Assembly (NCBI GenBank): GCA_905373705.1
Contig: CAJPUA010000083.1
Span: 1 to 5,482, forward strand
DNA: 5,482 nt
Origin: an uncultured Schwartzia sp.
GTDB taxonomy: Bacteria; Bacillota; Negativicutes; Selenomonadales; Selenomonadaceae
Direction of reading: 5' to 3'
In this document: positions 1-5,482 of the stretch, piece after piece
Layout of the letters: each line of letters starts with the position of its first letter
Position numbering within the stretch: position 1 is the stretch's first letter
Program-made: the position numbers and the translations under genes
The notes under the pieces: generated by a model
Databases searched by the model: none
Told to the model about the DNA's origin: nothing
The model's input: the letters and a program-made list of their open reading frames with translations, nothing else

Positions 1-24
1 GTATCCTGCAAATAGAGGGCCGCG

Positions 25-423
25 GTGGTAATGTCCCAGATGAAAAATTTCGGCGGCACCGGCTCCATGTACGATGTGCTTTGCACCCGGGCCAGAATAG
101 AGAACGGCATCGCGAAGCTGGGGCTGAAAAACGGAGAGCCGCTCTCTAAGGAATTGGTGGTCAAAGCGAATCCCGATTTCTTTTTGGTGTCGGGGGTGCG
201 CACCGTCGATCTTTCCGGCGCGCATGAGGCCCATCAGCGCTTTTTAAGCGACCCGGCGCTGGCGGGACTTCCTGCGCTGCAAAATATTCGCATCGTGCCG
301 GATCGCTACATTTACTGCGCATCGCAGCAGTGCGCTTACAGCGTCAAGGCGATGGCGAACGCGGCCTATGGTCGCACGCTGTTTGATTTGAGCGATGAGC
401 ATTTGATTAAAGGATATGAATAA
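25..423 (+). CDS. C-terminal part of an ABC transporter substrate-binding protein (BtuF/FepB type), apparently frameshifted or truncated
   Basis: The 132 residues from GTG 25 match the second lobe of a periplasmic binding protein of the cobalamin/Fe3+-siderophore family (PF01497 type). By eye they are about 60-65% identical to residues 203-331 of the lipoprotein at 3933-4928, including SMYD-LCTRARIENGIA, GLKNGE-LSKELVVKANPDFFL, FLSDPALA and DEHLI-GY. The signal peptide, lobe 1 and the connecting helix are missing: complete relatives here are about 331 residues. A TAG lies in frame at 13-15, so the frame is closed upstream. The frame one base over (from position 2) reads YPANRG, which continues the alignment, so one base seems to be missing in the G run at 17-19. 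GTG 25 has a weak AGAGG before it, but a protein starting there would be half a domain with no export signal. I therefore read it as the tail of a broken or mis-sequenced gene rather than a real short gene. It probably shares an operon with the next gene, 39 nt downstream. Confidence 0.65.
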   Translation: MVMSQMKNFGGTGSMYDVLCTRARIENGIAKLGLKNGEPLSKELVVKANPDFFLVSGVRTVDLSGAHEAHQRFLSDPALAGLPALQNIRIVPDRYIYCASQQCAYSVKAMANAAYGRTLFDLSDEHLIKGYE

Positions 424-450
424 AGAGAAGTCGGAGCGATTACTAAGCAG

Positions 451-456
451 AGGAGG
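451..456 (+). promoter_or_regulatory. Strong ribosome binding site for the second binding protein
   Basis: AGGAGG with six bases before ATG 463. It fixes the start of the 332-residue lipoprotein and shows Firmicutes-style translation signals. Confidence 0.8.
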
Positions 457-462
457 AAAGGC

Positions 463-1461
463 ATGGGACTAAAAAGGCGGCTGACAGAATGGATCGCGCT
501 GCTGCTTTTCCTGGCGGCACTGGCGGGCTGCGGGTGGCCGGGGACGCCGGCGGCCGAAAAAGACGCCGGCTACACGGTGACAGATGCCAGAAGCCGGCAG
601 GTGAGAATCCCGCATAAGCCGGAACACATTGTGACGCTGGGCCTCTATACGGACGAGATGGTCTTAGGGATGGTTCCCACGAGTAAGCTGGCGGCGGTCA
701 GCCACTATCTGGACGACCCGAAGGAGTCCGTACTCGTAGAGAAGGCGAAAAAGATCCCCAATAAAGTCACGGATCCGACGGTGGAGCAGCTCTTGAGCTG
801 GCATCCGGATCTCGTCATCGCTAACGGCTGGACGAGCGAGGATAAGATTCAGACCCTCACGGATATGGGAATCCCCGTGGTGGTGTGCGGCCCGGCCAAT
901 TCCTACGCGGAGATTCAAGAGACGCTGCGGTTGGTGGCGGAGAGTATCGGCGAAGTGGAAAAAGGCGAAAAAATTCGGCAGAAAATGGACGCGATCCGTG
1001 ACGAGATCACGGCGAAGGTAGCGAATATCCCGGCGGAGGAACGAAAATCCGTGGTGCTGCTGTCGCTGATGACGAGCTACGGCGGCGCGGGCAGTGCTTT
1101 TGACGATATGTGCCATTATGCAGGCGTCGTCAACGCCAGTGCGGCGGCGGGCCTTAAAAACGGGCAAAAACTGACGAAGGAAATGCTGGTGAAGAGCGAT
1201 CCGGATTTTTTGCTCCTGCCTGTTTTCGACGACCGGGGCAATTTTGATACCCAGAAATTCATTGACAGTTACCTGCAAGATCCCTCCCTGCAAACCATGA
1301 AAGCTATTCGTCATCAGGCGTTCGTCTATCCGCGGGAAAGCTATATTTATAACGCTTCACAAGATTTCGTCTTCGGCATTCAGGAGTTGGCTTACTGCGC
1401 CTATGGCGACGATTTTCGTCAGGAGGACAACCGCCACATTTCCTTTTCGGGGGAAGCGTGA
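463..1461 (+). CDS. ABC transporter substrate-binding lipoprotein, BtuF/FepB family
   Basis: This is a complete 332-residue binding lipoprotein of the cobalamin/ferric-siderophore class, expected to hand a chelated ligand to a BtuCD/FepDG-type permease. The N-terminus has positive residues (KRR at 4-6), a hydrophobic stretch and a lipobox LAGC ending at Cys23, so it is probably exported and lipid-anchored. Lobe 1 runs about 37-145, starting YTVTDARSRQVRIPHKP, with DLVIANGW and GIPVVVCGP strands typical of the family. A long charged helix (about 147-186) joins it to lobe 2 (about 190-325), which has SYGGAGS, YAGVVNASAAAGLKNG and DPDFLLLP. The AGVVN segment resembles the usual family aGGvN motif, unlike the ARIEN form in the two flanking paralogues. 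ATG 463 is chosen for its AGGAGG and complete signal peptide. It follows the first gene by 39 nt and ends at a strong terminator, so the two probably form one transcript. The ligand cannot be inferred; family assignment is firm. Confidence 0.93.
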   Translation: MGLKRRLTEWIALLLFLAALAGCGWPGTPAAEKDAGYTVTDARSRQVRIPHKPEHIVTLGLYTDEMVLGMVPTSKLAAVSHYLDDPKESVLVEKAKKIPNKVTDPTVEQLLSWHPDLVIANGWTSEDKIQTLTDMGIPVVVCGPANSYAEIQETLRLVAESIGEVEKGEKIRQKMDAIRDEITAKVANIPAEERKSVVLLSLMTSYGGAGSAFDDMCHYAGVVNASAAAGLKNGQKLTKEMLVKSDPDFLLLPVFDDRGNFDTQKFIDSYLQDPSLQTMKAIRHQAFVYPRESYIYNASQDFVFGIQELAYCAYGDDFRQEDNRHISFSGEA

Positions 1462-1473
1462 AGAACAGCAAGG

Positions 1474-1513
1474 CCGCCCGGTCGGGGAACGTCCCGCGCA
1501 CGGGCGGTTTTTT
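1474..1513 (+). terminator. Rho-independent terminator after the second binding protein
   Basis: CCGCCCG (1474-1480) pairs with CGGGCGG (1501-1507), followed directly by six T (1508-1513). The 20-nt interior can form an inner hairpin, CGGG (1483-1486) with CCCG (1493-1496). It begins 12 nt after the stop codon and insulates the receptor gene from the upstream operon. Confidence 0.9.
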
Positions 1514-1554
1514 ATGCATCGCGGTAGGAGCGAGATCGGGTGGTGAATATTCTC

Positions 1555-1583
1555 TTGAAAGAAAAGGTGAAAATTTTTAGAAT
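1555..1583 (+). promoter_or_regulatory. Candidate upstream promoter (P1) for the TonB-dependent receptor
   Basis: TTGAAA (1555-1560) and TAGAAT (1578-1583) are separated by 17 bp. Each is one mismatch from the sigma-70/sigma-A consensus. The spacer is A/T-rich. Predicted start is near 1590, which falls on the -35 of the second promoter. Assigned by sequence only. Confidence 0.5.
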
Positions 1584-1587
1584 ATCC

Positions 1588-1618
1588 TTGACTACTTACG
1601 GGGGATATCGTTTATAAT
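1588..1618 (+). promoter_or_regulatory. Candidate main promoter (P2) for the TonB-dependent receptor
   Basis: TTGACT (1588-1593) and a perfect TATAAT (1613-1618) are separated by 19 bp, longer than the optimal 17. The expected transcript starts near 1625 and gives a leader of about 64 nt before ATG 1689. The long spacer suggests a weak or activator-dependent promoter. ATATCC (1582-1587) and GGATAT (1603-1608) form an inverted repeat around the -35, a possible operator. Confidence 0.65.
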
Positions 1619-1671
1619 ACATGTAATTGTTGCCTTGAAGCAGGGGAAAGAGGCGGCAAAGCTACTTTCAG

Positions 1672-1677
1672 AGGAGG
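1672..1677 (+). promoter_or_regulatory. Ribosome binding site deciding the receptor start
   Basis: AGGAGG lies 11 nt before ATG 1689. The same frame also has TTG 1635 and GTG 1680, but TTG 1635 has no ribosome site and GTG 1680 is only 2 nt from AGGAGG. ATG 1689 also begins a normal signal peptide, so it is preferred. Confidence 0.7.
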
Positions 1678-1688
1678 ATGTGTATCAC

Positions 1689-3716
1689 ATGAATCGCATG
1701 GAAAAACGAATTTGGATGGCGCTGTCGTTGGTATGGCTCACAGCTTGTCCTTTGGCGGCGGAAGTTGCGGCTGAAGAGTCTTCCGGGGGGGGACAGACGG
1801 AGAGGATAGAAGAATATGCTTTGGATGATATCGTTGTTACGGCTACGCGAACGCCGGTAGAAGCCTTTAAGGCGAATGCTAATATCAATGTCATCACGCG
1901 GGATATGATCGAAAAGCGCCATTATACGAGCGTGCAGGAAGCGCTGCGGGATGTGCCGGGGGTATCGGTACCCATCTACGGCAATTCGGGAGAGACATAC
2001 AGTGCTAACGGGTTGATGCTCAACGGCACGGATAATGTCGTCGTTCTCATCGACGGGGTGCGAGCTAATATCAATGGCAGTGCGATGACATATGGAAAAA
2101 TGCCAATGTCTGAGCTTTCCAATATGGCTTCTATCGAACGCATTGAGGTTTTGAAGAGTTCTGCCTCTACCTTGTATGGCGCCGACGCGGCGGGCGGCGT
2201 CATTAACATAATCACGCGGGATCCTGCGAAGGGCGGAATGCGGACGACCCTCTCCGCGCTGCGGGGCAGTTTTGGCAAAGAGCAATATAATCTTTCGCAT
2301 CGCGGCAGTAAAGACGGTTTCTACTGGGATATCAGTTTGCAAAAGAAAAAAACAGATAATTTTAAAGACGGATGGGGACGGGAGATCGTCGATCAGCTCC
2401 ACTCGACGAACAATACCTATAAAGTCGGCAAGCGTTTCGGGGAGGCGGCGGACGTCAACGTGGTCTATCAGACCTATACCTCGGATTATGTCAGGCCTAC
2501 CGGTGGTTGGAGCGATTTGGCCAAGGATAAAAAGTGGGGACAATATAATACCGGAGAGAAAAACAACACGAAATTGATGGTGAATTACCGGCAGAAATTT
2601 GGTGATCAGGCAGAAAATCATCTGTCGATCTTTCGCTATCAGCATCGGCAAGATGAATTGGCTTGGCAGAACAAACACAAAGCGACCGCCTATACGGCTC
2701 CGGCGATCTATCATTACAGCACTTTAGGCCTTAGCGATCAATTTAATTTCCACCTCGGCGAGCGCCATCAACTCGTTGCTGGAGGCGAGTGGTATCGGGA
2801 CAAGACGGACGAATACAATTACGCGGGGACGATCTTTACCGGCAAGGACATTACCACCGCGGCCCTCTATTTGCAGGATACGTTTACTTTTGGCGATGAT
2901 TGGGAACTTTCTTACGGGCTGCGATACAATCATAATTCCCGCTTTGGCAGCGCTTGGCTGCCCAGCGTCACCTTGGGGCATACGGTGCGGGAGCGCCTAA
3001 ACTATTTCGTCGGCTATAAGCGATTCTTTATTGCACCCTATATGTCTCAACTGTTTAACCCGCGATATGGCGATCCCGATTTACAGGCTTCGACTGGCAT
3101 GGCGGTGGAGGCAGGGGTGAATTATCGGTTTAATCCGCGTACGGTTGGCTCCATGAAGCTATTTCGCCGTTGGACGAAGGATGCGTTCGGATACGATGCC
3201 GGGAAGATCGCTCCTTTGAGTGGGAACTTAGGGGCTTATGCAAATTATGGTGAAGAGAATGCTCGGGGATTTGACCTTCAGATGAAAACCTATTTGGGAG
3301 ACGGATGGACGGCCAGCGCCGCTTATACCTATACGTATGTGGAGACGGTGCCCGGCAGAGGGACAGCGGCGGTCAATGAGCGAGTACCGCGCAGTGCTTG
3401 GAACATTGGCATTGATTACGAAAAAGGCAAATTCAACGGCAATCTGACGGCTCGGGCCTCCATAGCAAAGTCTGGGTCAAGGAGCGGAAGTCAGGCATTG
3501 AGCAACACCAGTGCAGCGGCGGCAGATTATCATACGTTTTGGATCTTTGATGTGGGGATGAATTATCGGCCGATAGAAAACGTCAACTTCTTTCTTAAGT
3601 GCAACAACCTGTTCAACCGCCTGTACACGGAGCAGAGCTACGAGTTGGATCCAAATAAGGCATGGTATTCGGGTCCGGGAAGAAGATTTGAGGTAGGCGT
3701 GGAATACACATTTTAA
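1689..3716 (+). CDS. TonB-dependent outer-membrane receptor (BtuB/FepA-like)
   Basis: This 675-residue protein should form a 22-strand beta-barrel with an N-terminal plug that imports a scarce chelate across the outer membrane using TonB energy. The signal peptide is MNRMEKR plus a hydrophobic core, with a likely cleavage site after VAA (26-28). The TonB box DDIVVTA is at 46-52, close to BtuB's. The plug (about 55-180) holds TATRTPVEAF, VVVLIDGVR (117-125) and the signature IERIEVLKSSASTLYGADAA followed by GGVINIITRD. The barrel (about 185-675) has alternating amphipathic strands, an FIAP/DPDL pair at 447-450 and 462-465 equivalent to the family FRAP/NPNL box, a late NLFNRLYTEQSY segment, and a terminal aromatic, YTF, as expected for BAM-dependent assembly. 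Its size fits the vitamin B12, siderophore or heme receptor group; the substrate cannot be told. It sits between binding-lipoprotein genes, has its own promoters, and is followed by a terminator-like hairpin. Oddity: LTAC at 17-20 looks like a lipobox. Confidence 0.95.
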   Translation: MNRMEKRIWMALSLVWLTACPLAAEVAAEESSGGGQTERIEEYALDDIVVTATRTPVEAFKANANINVITRDMIEKRHYTSVQEALRDVPGVSVPIYGNSGETYSANGLMLNGTDNVVVLIDGVRANINGSAMTYGKMPMSELSNMASIERIEVLKSSASTLYGADAAGGVINIITRDPAKGGMRTTLSALRGSFGKEQYNLSHRGSKDGFYWDISLQKKKTDNFKDGWGREIVDQLHSTNNTYKVGKRFGEAADVNVVYQTYTSDYVRPTGGWSDLAKDKKWGQYNTGEKNNTKLMVNYRQKFGDQAENHLSIFRYQHRQDELAWQNKHKATAYTAPAIYHYSTLGLSDQFNFHLGERHQLVAGGEWYRDKTDEYNYAGTIFTGKDITTAALYLQDTFTFGDDWELSYGLRYNHNSRFGSAWLPSVTLGHTVRERLNYFVGYKRFFIAPYMSQLFNPRYGDPDLQASTGMAVEAGVNYRFNPRTVGSMKLFRRWTKDAFGYDAGKIAPLSGNLGAYANYGEENARGFDLQMKTYLGDGWTASAAYTYTYVETVPGRGTAAVNERVPRSAWNIGIDYEKGKFNGNLTARASIAKSGSRSGSQALSNTSAAAADYHTFWIFDVGMNYRPIENVNFFLKCNNLFNRLYTEQSYELDPNKAWYSGPGRRFEVGVEYTF

Positions 3717-3820
3717 AATTAGGAAATGTCTGCTTATATTTCCGCAGAAGGCGTTTGTCTAATGTTTCCCGGGAGGAATTTTAGCGCCAGTGTGGAATAG
3801 ACTTTGGGTGGAGATTTGAA

Positions 3821-3856
3821 AAAGAGGCTGCCGGAGCGGAACGCGGCGGCCTCTTT
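3821..3856 (+). terminator. Terminator-like 13-bp hairpin after the receptor gene
   Basis: AAAGAGGCTGCCG (3821-3833) pairs with CGGCGGCCTCTTT (3844-3856) across a 10-nt loop, with only one T-G wobble. The T tract on the + strand is short (TTT then GCGG), whereas reading the other strand gives TTTTT after the stem. It lies about 105 nt after the receptor stop and probably ends that transcript. Before it, 3717-3820 holds only a weak GGAAAT/ATTTCC stem (3722-3743) and an 8-bp palindrome TCCCGGGA (3767-3774). Confidence 0.7.
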
Positions 3857-3889
3857 GCGGTTAAAAGACGGGAAACGCGCCAAAGAGCG

Positions 3890-3918
3890 TGGACATTGCC
3901 TTGGGAGCGGGATATTAT
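3890..3918 (+). promoter_or_regulatory. Candidate promoter for the third binding protein
   Basis: TGGACA (3890-3895) and TATTAT (3913-3918) are separated by 17 bp, each one mismatch from consensus. The problem is position: transcription would begin near 3925, only about 8 nt before ATG 3933 and on top of the ribosome site at 3921-3925. It is either a chance match or a promoter giving an almost leaderless mRNA. No better promoter was found between 3857 and 3932. Confidence 0.35.
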
Positions 3919-3932
3919 AGAGGAGTGGGTCT

Positions 3933-4928
3933 ATGATGTATTGGATGAGGCGCGTATTTTGGATTCTGGGGTTATGGGTGTGTTTATTATTGGCCGGCTG
4001 TCAAACGCCAGAGAAAAACGTGAAGGGCGACGCGGTCGACGAGGGCTATACGGTTATCGACGCCCGGGGGACGGCGGTGTATTTGCCGCGCAAGCCGCAG
4101 CGTATTTTGACGGGGAATCTGACGTATGATACGATTGTCGCCGGGCTGGTCCCAACGGATCATTTAGCGGCGGTCAATATTTTAGACACGGATCCCCAGG
4201 CGTCGTTTTTTGCTGAAGAGGCGGAGAAAGTTCCGGTAAAAATTTATACGTTTACGAGTATTCCGCTGGAGACAATCATTAAGACGGCGCCCGATCTGAT
4301 TATCGTTCCCACCTGGATCGCGATGGATCATGTCGAGACTTACCGGGAGCTGGGGTATCCGGTGCTCGTCTGTCAGGGGCCGGATAGTATCGAGGAAGCG
4401 AAGGCGGCGATACGGCTGGTGGCGCAGGCGCTTCGTGAGGAAGCGGCGGGGGAAAAGATCGTGGCGGAAATGGATCGGCAGCTGGCAGAGATCGATACGG
4501 TGCTGGCGGCCCGGACGGATCGCCGGCCTATGGGAATGCTGATTTCACAGATGCAGAGTTACGGCGGGCCGGGATCGATGTATGATGAGCTTTGCACCCG
4601 GGCGCGGATCGAGAATGGAATTGCGGCGGCAGGATTAAAAAACGGCGAGTTCCTGTCAAAGGAGCTCGTCGTCAAGGCGAATCCGGATTTCTTTTTGGCG
4701 CCCGAACCGCGTGAAGCCGATCGTTATGGGGCGGAGGCGTTTCGGGAGAAGTTCCTGAGCGATCCGGCGTTAGCGGAGCTTCCCGCGGTGCATCAGGTTC
4801 GGTTTGTGCCGTCGCGGTACCTTTACGGGTCGTCGCAGAATTTGGTATATGCCATCAAGGGGTTAGCAAATGCGGCTTATGGCAATATATTCGATATGAA
4901 GGACGAGCATCTGATTCACGGTTATTGA
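3933..4928 (+). CDS. ABC transporter substrate-binding lipoprotein, BtuF/FepB family, paralogue of the first gene
   Basis: This is a complete 331-residue binding lipoprotein, expected to be anchored by Cys23 of the lipobox LAGC after a hydrophobic signal segment (8-20). Lobe 1 (about 39-148) starts YTVIDARGTAVYLPRKP and includes PDLIIVPTW and GYPVLVCQGP. The linking helix is about 152-189. Lobe 2 (about 199-331) has SYGGPGSMYDELCTRARIEN (209-228), GLKNGE, VVKANPDFFL and SDPALAELP. Where most family members have aGGvN, this one has ARIEN with a nearby Cys221, as in the fragment at the window start. Only its lobe 2 can be compared with that fragment: identity is about 80% in the first 54 residues and about 50% after. 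AGGAG at 3921-3925 lies 7 nt before ATG 3933; ATG 3936 and ATG 3945 are alternative starts in the same frame with poorer spacing. It likely serves the same receptor or transporter. The ligand is unknown; family assignment is firm. Confidence 0.93.
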   Translation: MMYWMRRVFWILGLWVCLLLAGCQTPEKNVKGDAVDEGYTVIDARGTAVYLPRKPQRILTGNLTYDTIVAGLVPTDHLAAVNILDTDPQASFFAEEAEKVPVKIYTFTSIPLETIIKTAPDLIIVPTWIAMDHVETYRELGYPVLVCQGPDSIEEAKAAIRLVAQALREEAAGEKIVAEMDRQLAEIDTVLAARTDRRPMGMLISQMQSYGGPGSMYDELCTRARIENGIAAAGLKNGEFLSKELVVKANPDFFLAPEPREADRYGAEAFREKFLSDPALAELPAVHQVRFVPSRYLYGSSQNLVYAIKGLANAAYGNIFDMKDEHLIHGY

Positions 4929-4936
4929 ACCTGGCC

Positions 4937-5482
4937 TTAATCCAGCGGCTTATGGTCGGCGCGCACCGGCAGGGAGAGCTTGACGATATGCCGCTCGGCG
5001 GAGGCCGTTTCCCAGCCGTCTTTGATCGGCTGAATATAGATGTCGCCTGTGGCTTGCAGATCATTGCGGGCGAGGTATTCGACGAGGGATTGGCGGAGTT
5101 TTGGCGCCATCTGGTAGTAGGTGCCGCTGAAAAAGATGACGACGAAAAGTCCGCTGGGAATGAGGGCGACGTCGGGCGCCGGCTGATCCGGCGCGAGAGC
5201 GATGAAGTATTTCCACGTGGCGTAAAAATCCCGGGCGAAGAAGCTGTCCTGCCGGACGATCCATCCGGTAGGGACGGAGCGGAAGGAATGACGGCCGAAA
5301 AGCCGCTGGGTATGCTCGGCGAAGGAGGCGATTCGGGAGAAGGGCTTATGCGGCTCCCGGTCGGCGAGCGGCGGGCTGGCGAAAAGGCGCTGCTCAGGCA
5401 GCGTGACGGTTTGAAAGACGTCCAGTACGAGGTGTTTTTGCTCCTCCAATGAGGCCAGCATTCGGCGGACGCTTTCCTGCTT
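4937..5482 (-). CDS. MerR-family transcriptional regulator with GyrI-like effector domain (partial, N-terminus outside the window)
   Basis: The minus-strand frame stays open to the window edge and gives the last 181 residues of a protein. It begins with a charged helix (KQESVRRMLASLEEQKHLVL), fitting the coiled coil that links the DNA-binding head to the effector domain in BmrR-type MerR regulators. The rest (about 25-181) resembles the GyrI-like small-molecule-binding domain: SGLFVVIFFSGTYYQMAPKL, a LVEYLARNDLQATGD turn, IYIQPIKDGW, and a closing HIVKLSLPV strand. The winged helix-turn-helix should lie just beyond 5482, so the MerR assignment rests on the C-terminal part only. Met at 5461 is internal, not a start. 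It converges with the third binding protein, stop codons 8 bp apart, and no terminator is visible between them. What it regulates is unknown; the neighbouring uptake genes are possible targets. It could instead be an AraC-type protein with the same effector domain. Confidence 0.75.
   Translation of the reverse strand, partial: KQESVRRMLASLEEQKHLVLDVFQTVTLPEQRLFASPPLADREPHKPFSRIASFAEHTQRLFGRHSFRSVPTGWIVRQDSFFARDFYATWKYFIALAPDQPAPDVALIPSGLFVVIFFSGTYYQMAPKLRQSLVEYLARNDLQATGDIYIQPIKDGWETASAERHIVKLSLPVRADHKPLD

Noticed and set aside
14..24. Programmed -1 ribosomal frameshift in the first gene
   Set aside because: AGAGGGCCG is not a classic X XXY YYZ slippery heptamer and no stimulatory hairpin is evident; a simple base loss is more likely.
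664..1314. Minus-strand open frame of 216 codons opposite the second binding protein
   Set aside because: The opposite strand encodes a family-typical protein, and this frame gives a His/Arg-rich translation with no recognisable motif.
1635..1688. Longer receptor start at TTG 1635, adding 18 residues
   Set aside because: No ribosome site precedes it, it would put a charged stretch before the signal peptide, and ATG 1689 has AGGAGG upstream.
1668..2714. Long minus-strand open frame opposite the receptor gene
   Set aside because: It lies entirely opposite the start and plug-barrel coding region of a clear receptor. Its translation is rich in Arg, Ile and His without domain motifs, as expected for an antisense shadow.
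3762..3800. Small open frame starting ATG 3762 (12 codons)
   Set aside because: There is no ribosome site and no sign of coding constraint.
3717..3932. Cobalamin riboswitch before the third binding protein
   Set aside because: The fragment GCGCCAGTGT recalls a B12 element, but the B12 box and the GTGAAA core are absent. The leader of the receptor gene (about 64 nt) is too short for one as well.
4925..5452. Plus-strand open frame of 175 codons over the MerR-type gene
   Set aside because: The minus strand gives a recognisable GyrI-like effector domain. The plus frame is Gly/Glu/Asp-rich with no domain, and its ATG overlaps the previous stop by chance.

Overview
The window looks like part of an accessory metal-chelate or corrinoid uptake locus from a bacterium that has an outer membrane but Firmicutes-style signals. 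It carries a TonB-dependent outer-membrane receptor and BtuF/FepB-type binding lipoproteins. It also has strong AGGAGG ribosome sites, near-consensus sigma-A-type promoters and a BmrR/GyrI-type MerR regulator. That combination suggests a Negativicutes genome (the Selenomonas, Megasphaera or Veillonella sort). This is inference; no marker gene in the window settles it.

Layout, left to right. Positions 1-423 hold the C-terminal lobe of a binding protein whose upstream part is out of frame, so it looks frameshifted or broken. After 39 nt comes a complete binding lipoprotein (463-1461), closed by a strong intrinsic terminator (1474-1513). The region 1514-1688 contains two tandem promoter candidates and a repeated GAATAT-type element. 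It drives a complete 675-residue TonB-dependent receptor (1689-3716). A 13-bp terminator-like hairpin (3821-3856) separates the receptor from a third binding lipoprotein (3933-4928). Convergent to that gene, with only 8 bp between stop codons, lies the C-terminal part of a MerR-family regulator on the minus strand (4937-5482). Its N-terminus is outside the window.

Likely cooperation (inference from family knowledge): the receptor brings a scarce chelate (corrinoid, heme or ferric siderophore) across the outer membrane using TonB energy. The membrane-anchored binding proteins then capture it for an ABC permease. No permease, ATPase or TonB/ExbBD gene is visible here, so those parts must be encoded elsewhere. 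The substrate cannot be read from the sequence.

The most notable points are: three paralogous binding proteins around one receptor, with the two outer ones much closer to each other than to the middle one; the apparent frameshift in the first copy; the receptor's tandem promoters with repeated and inverted elements and a 19-bp spacer; and a lipobox-like cysteine in the receptor signal peptide. All parts belong to known families, and I see no clearly new type of system.
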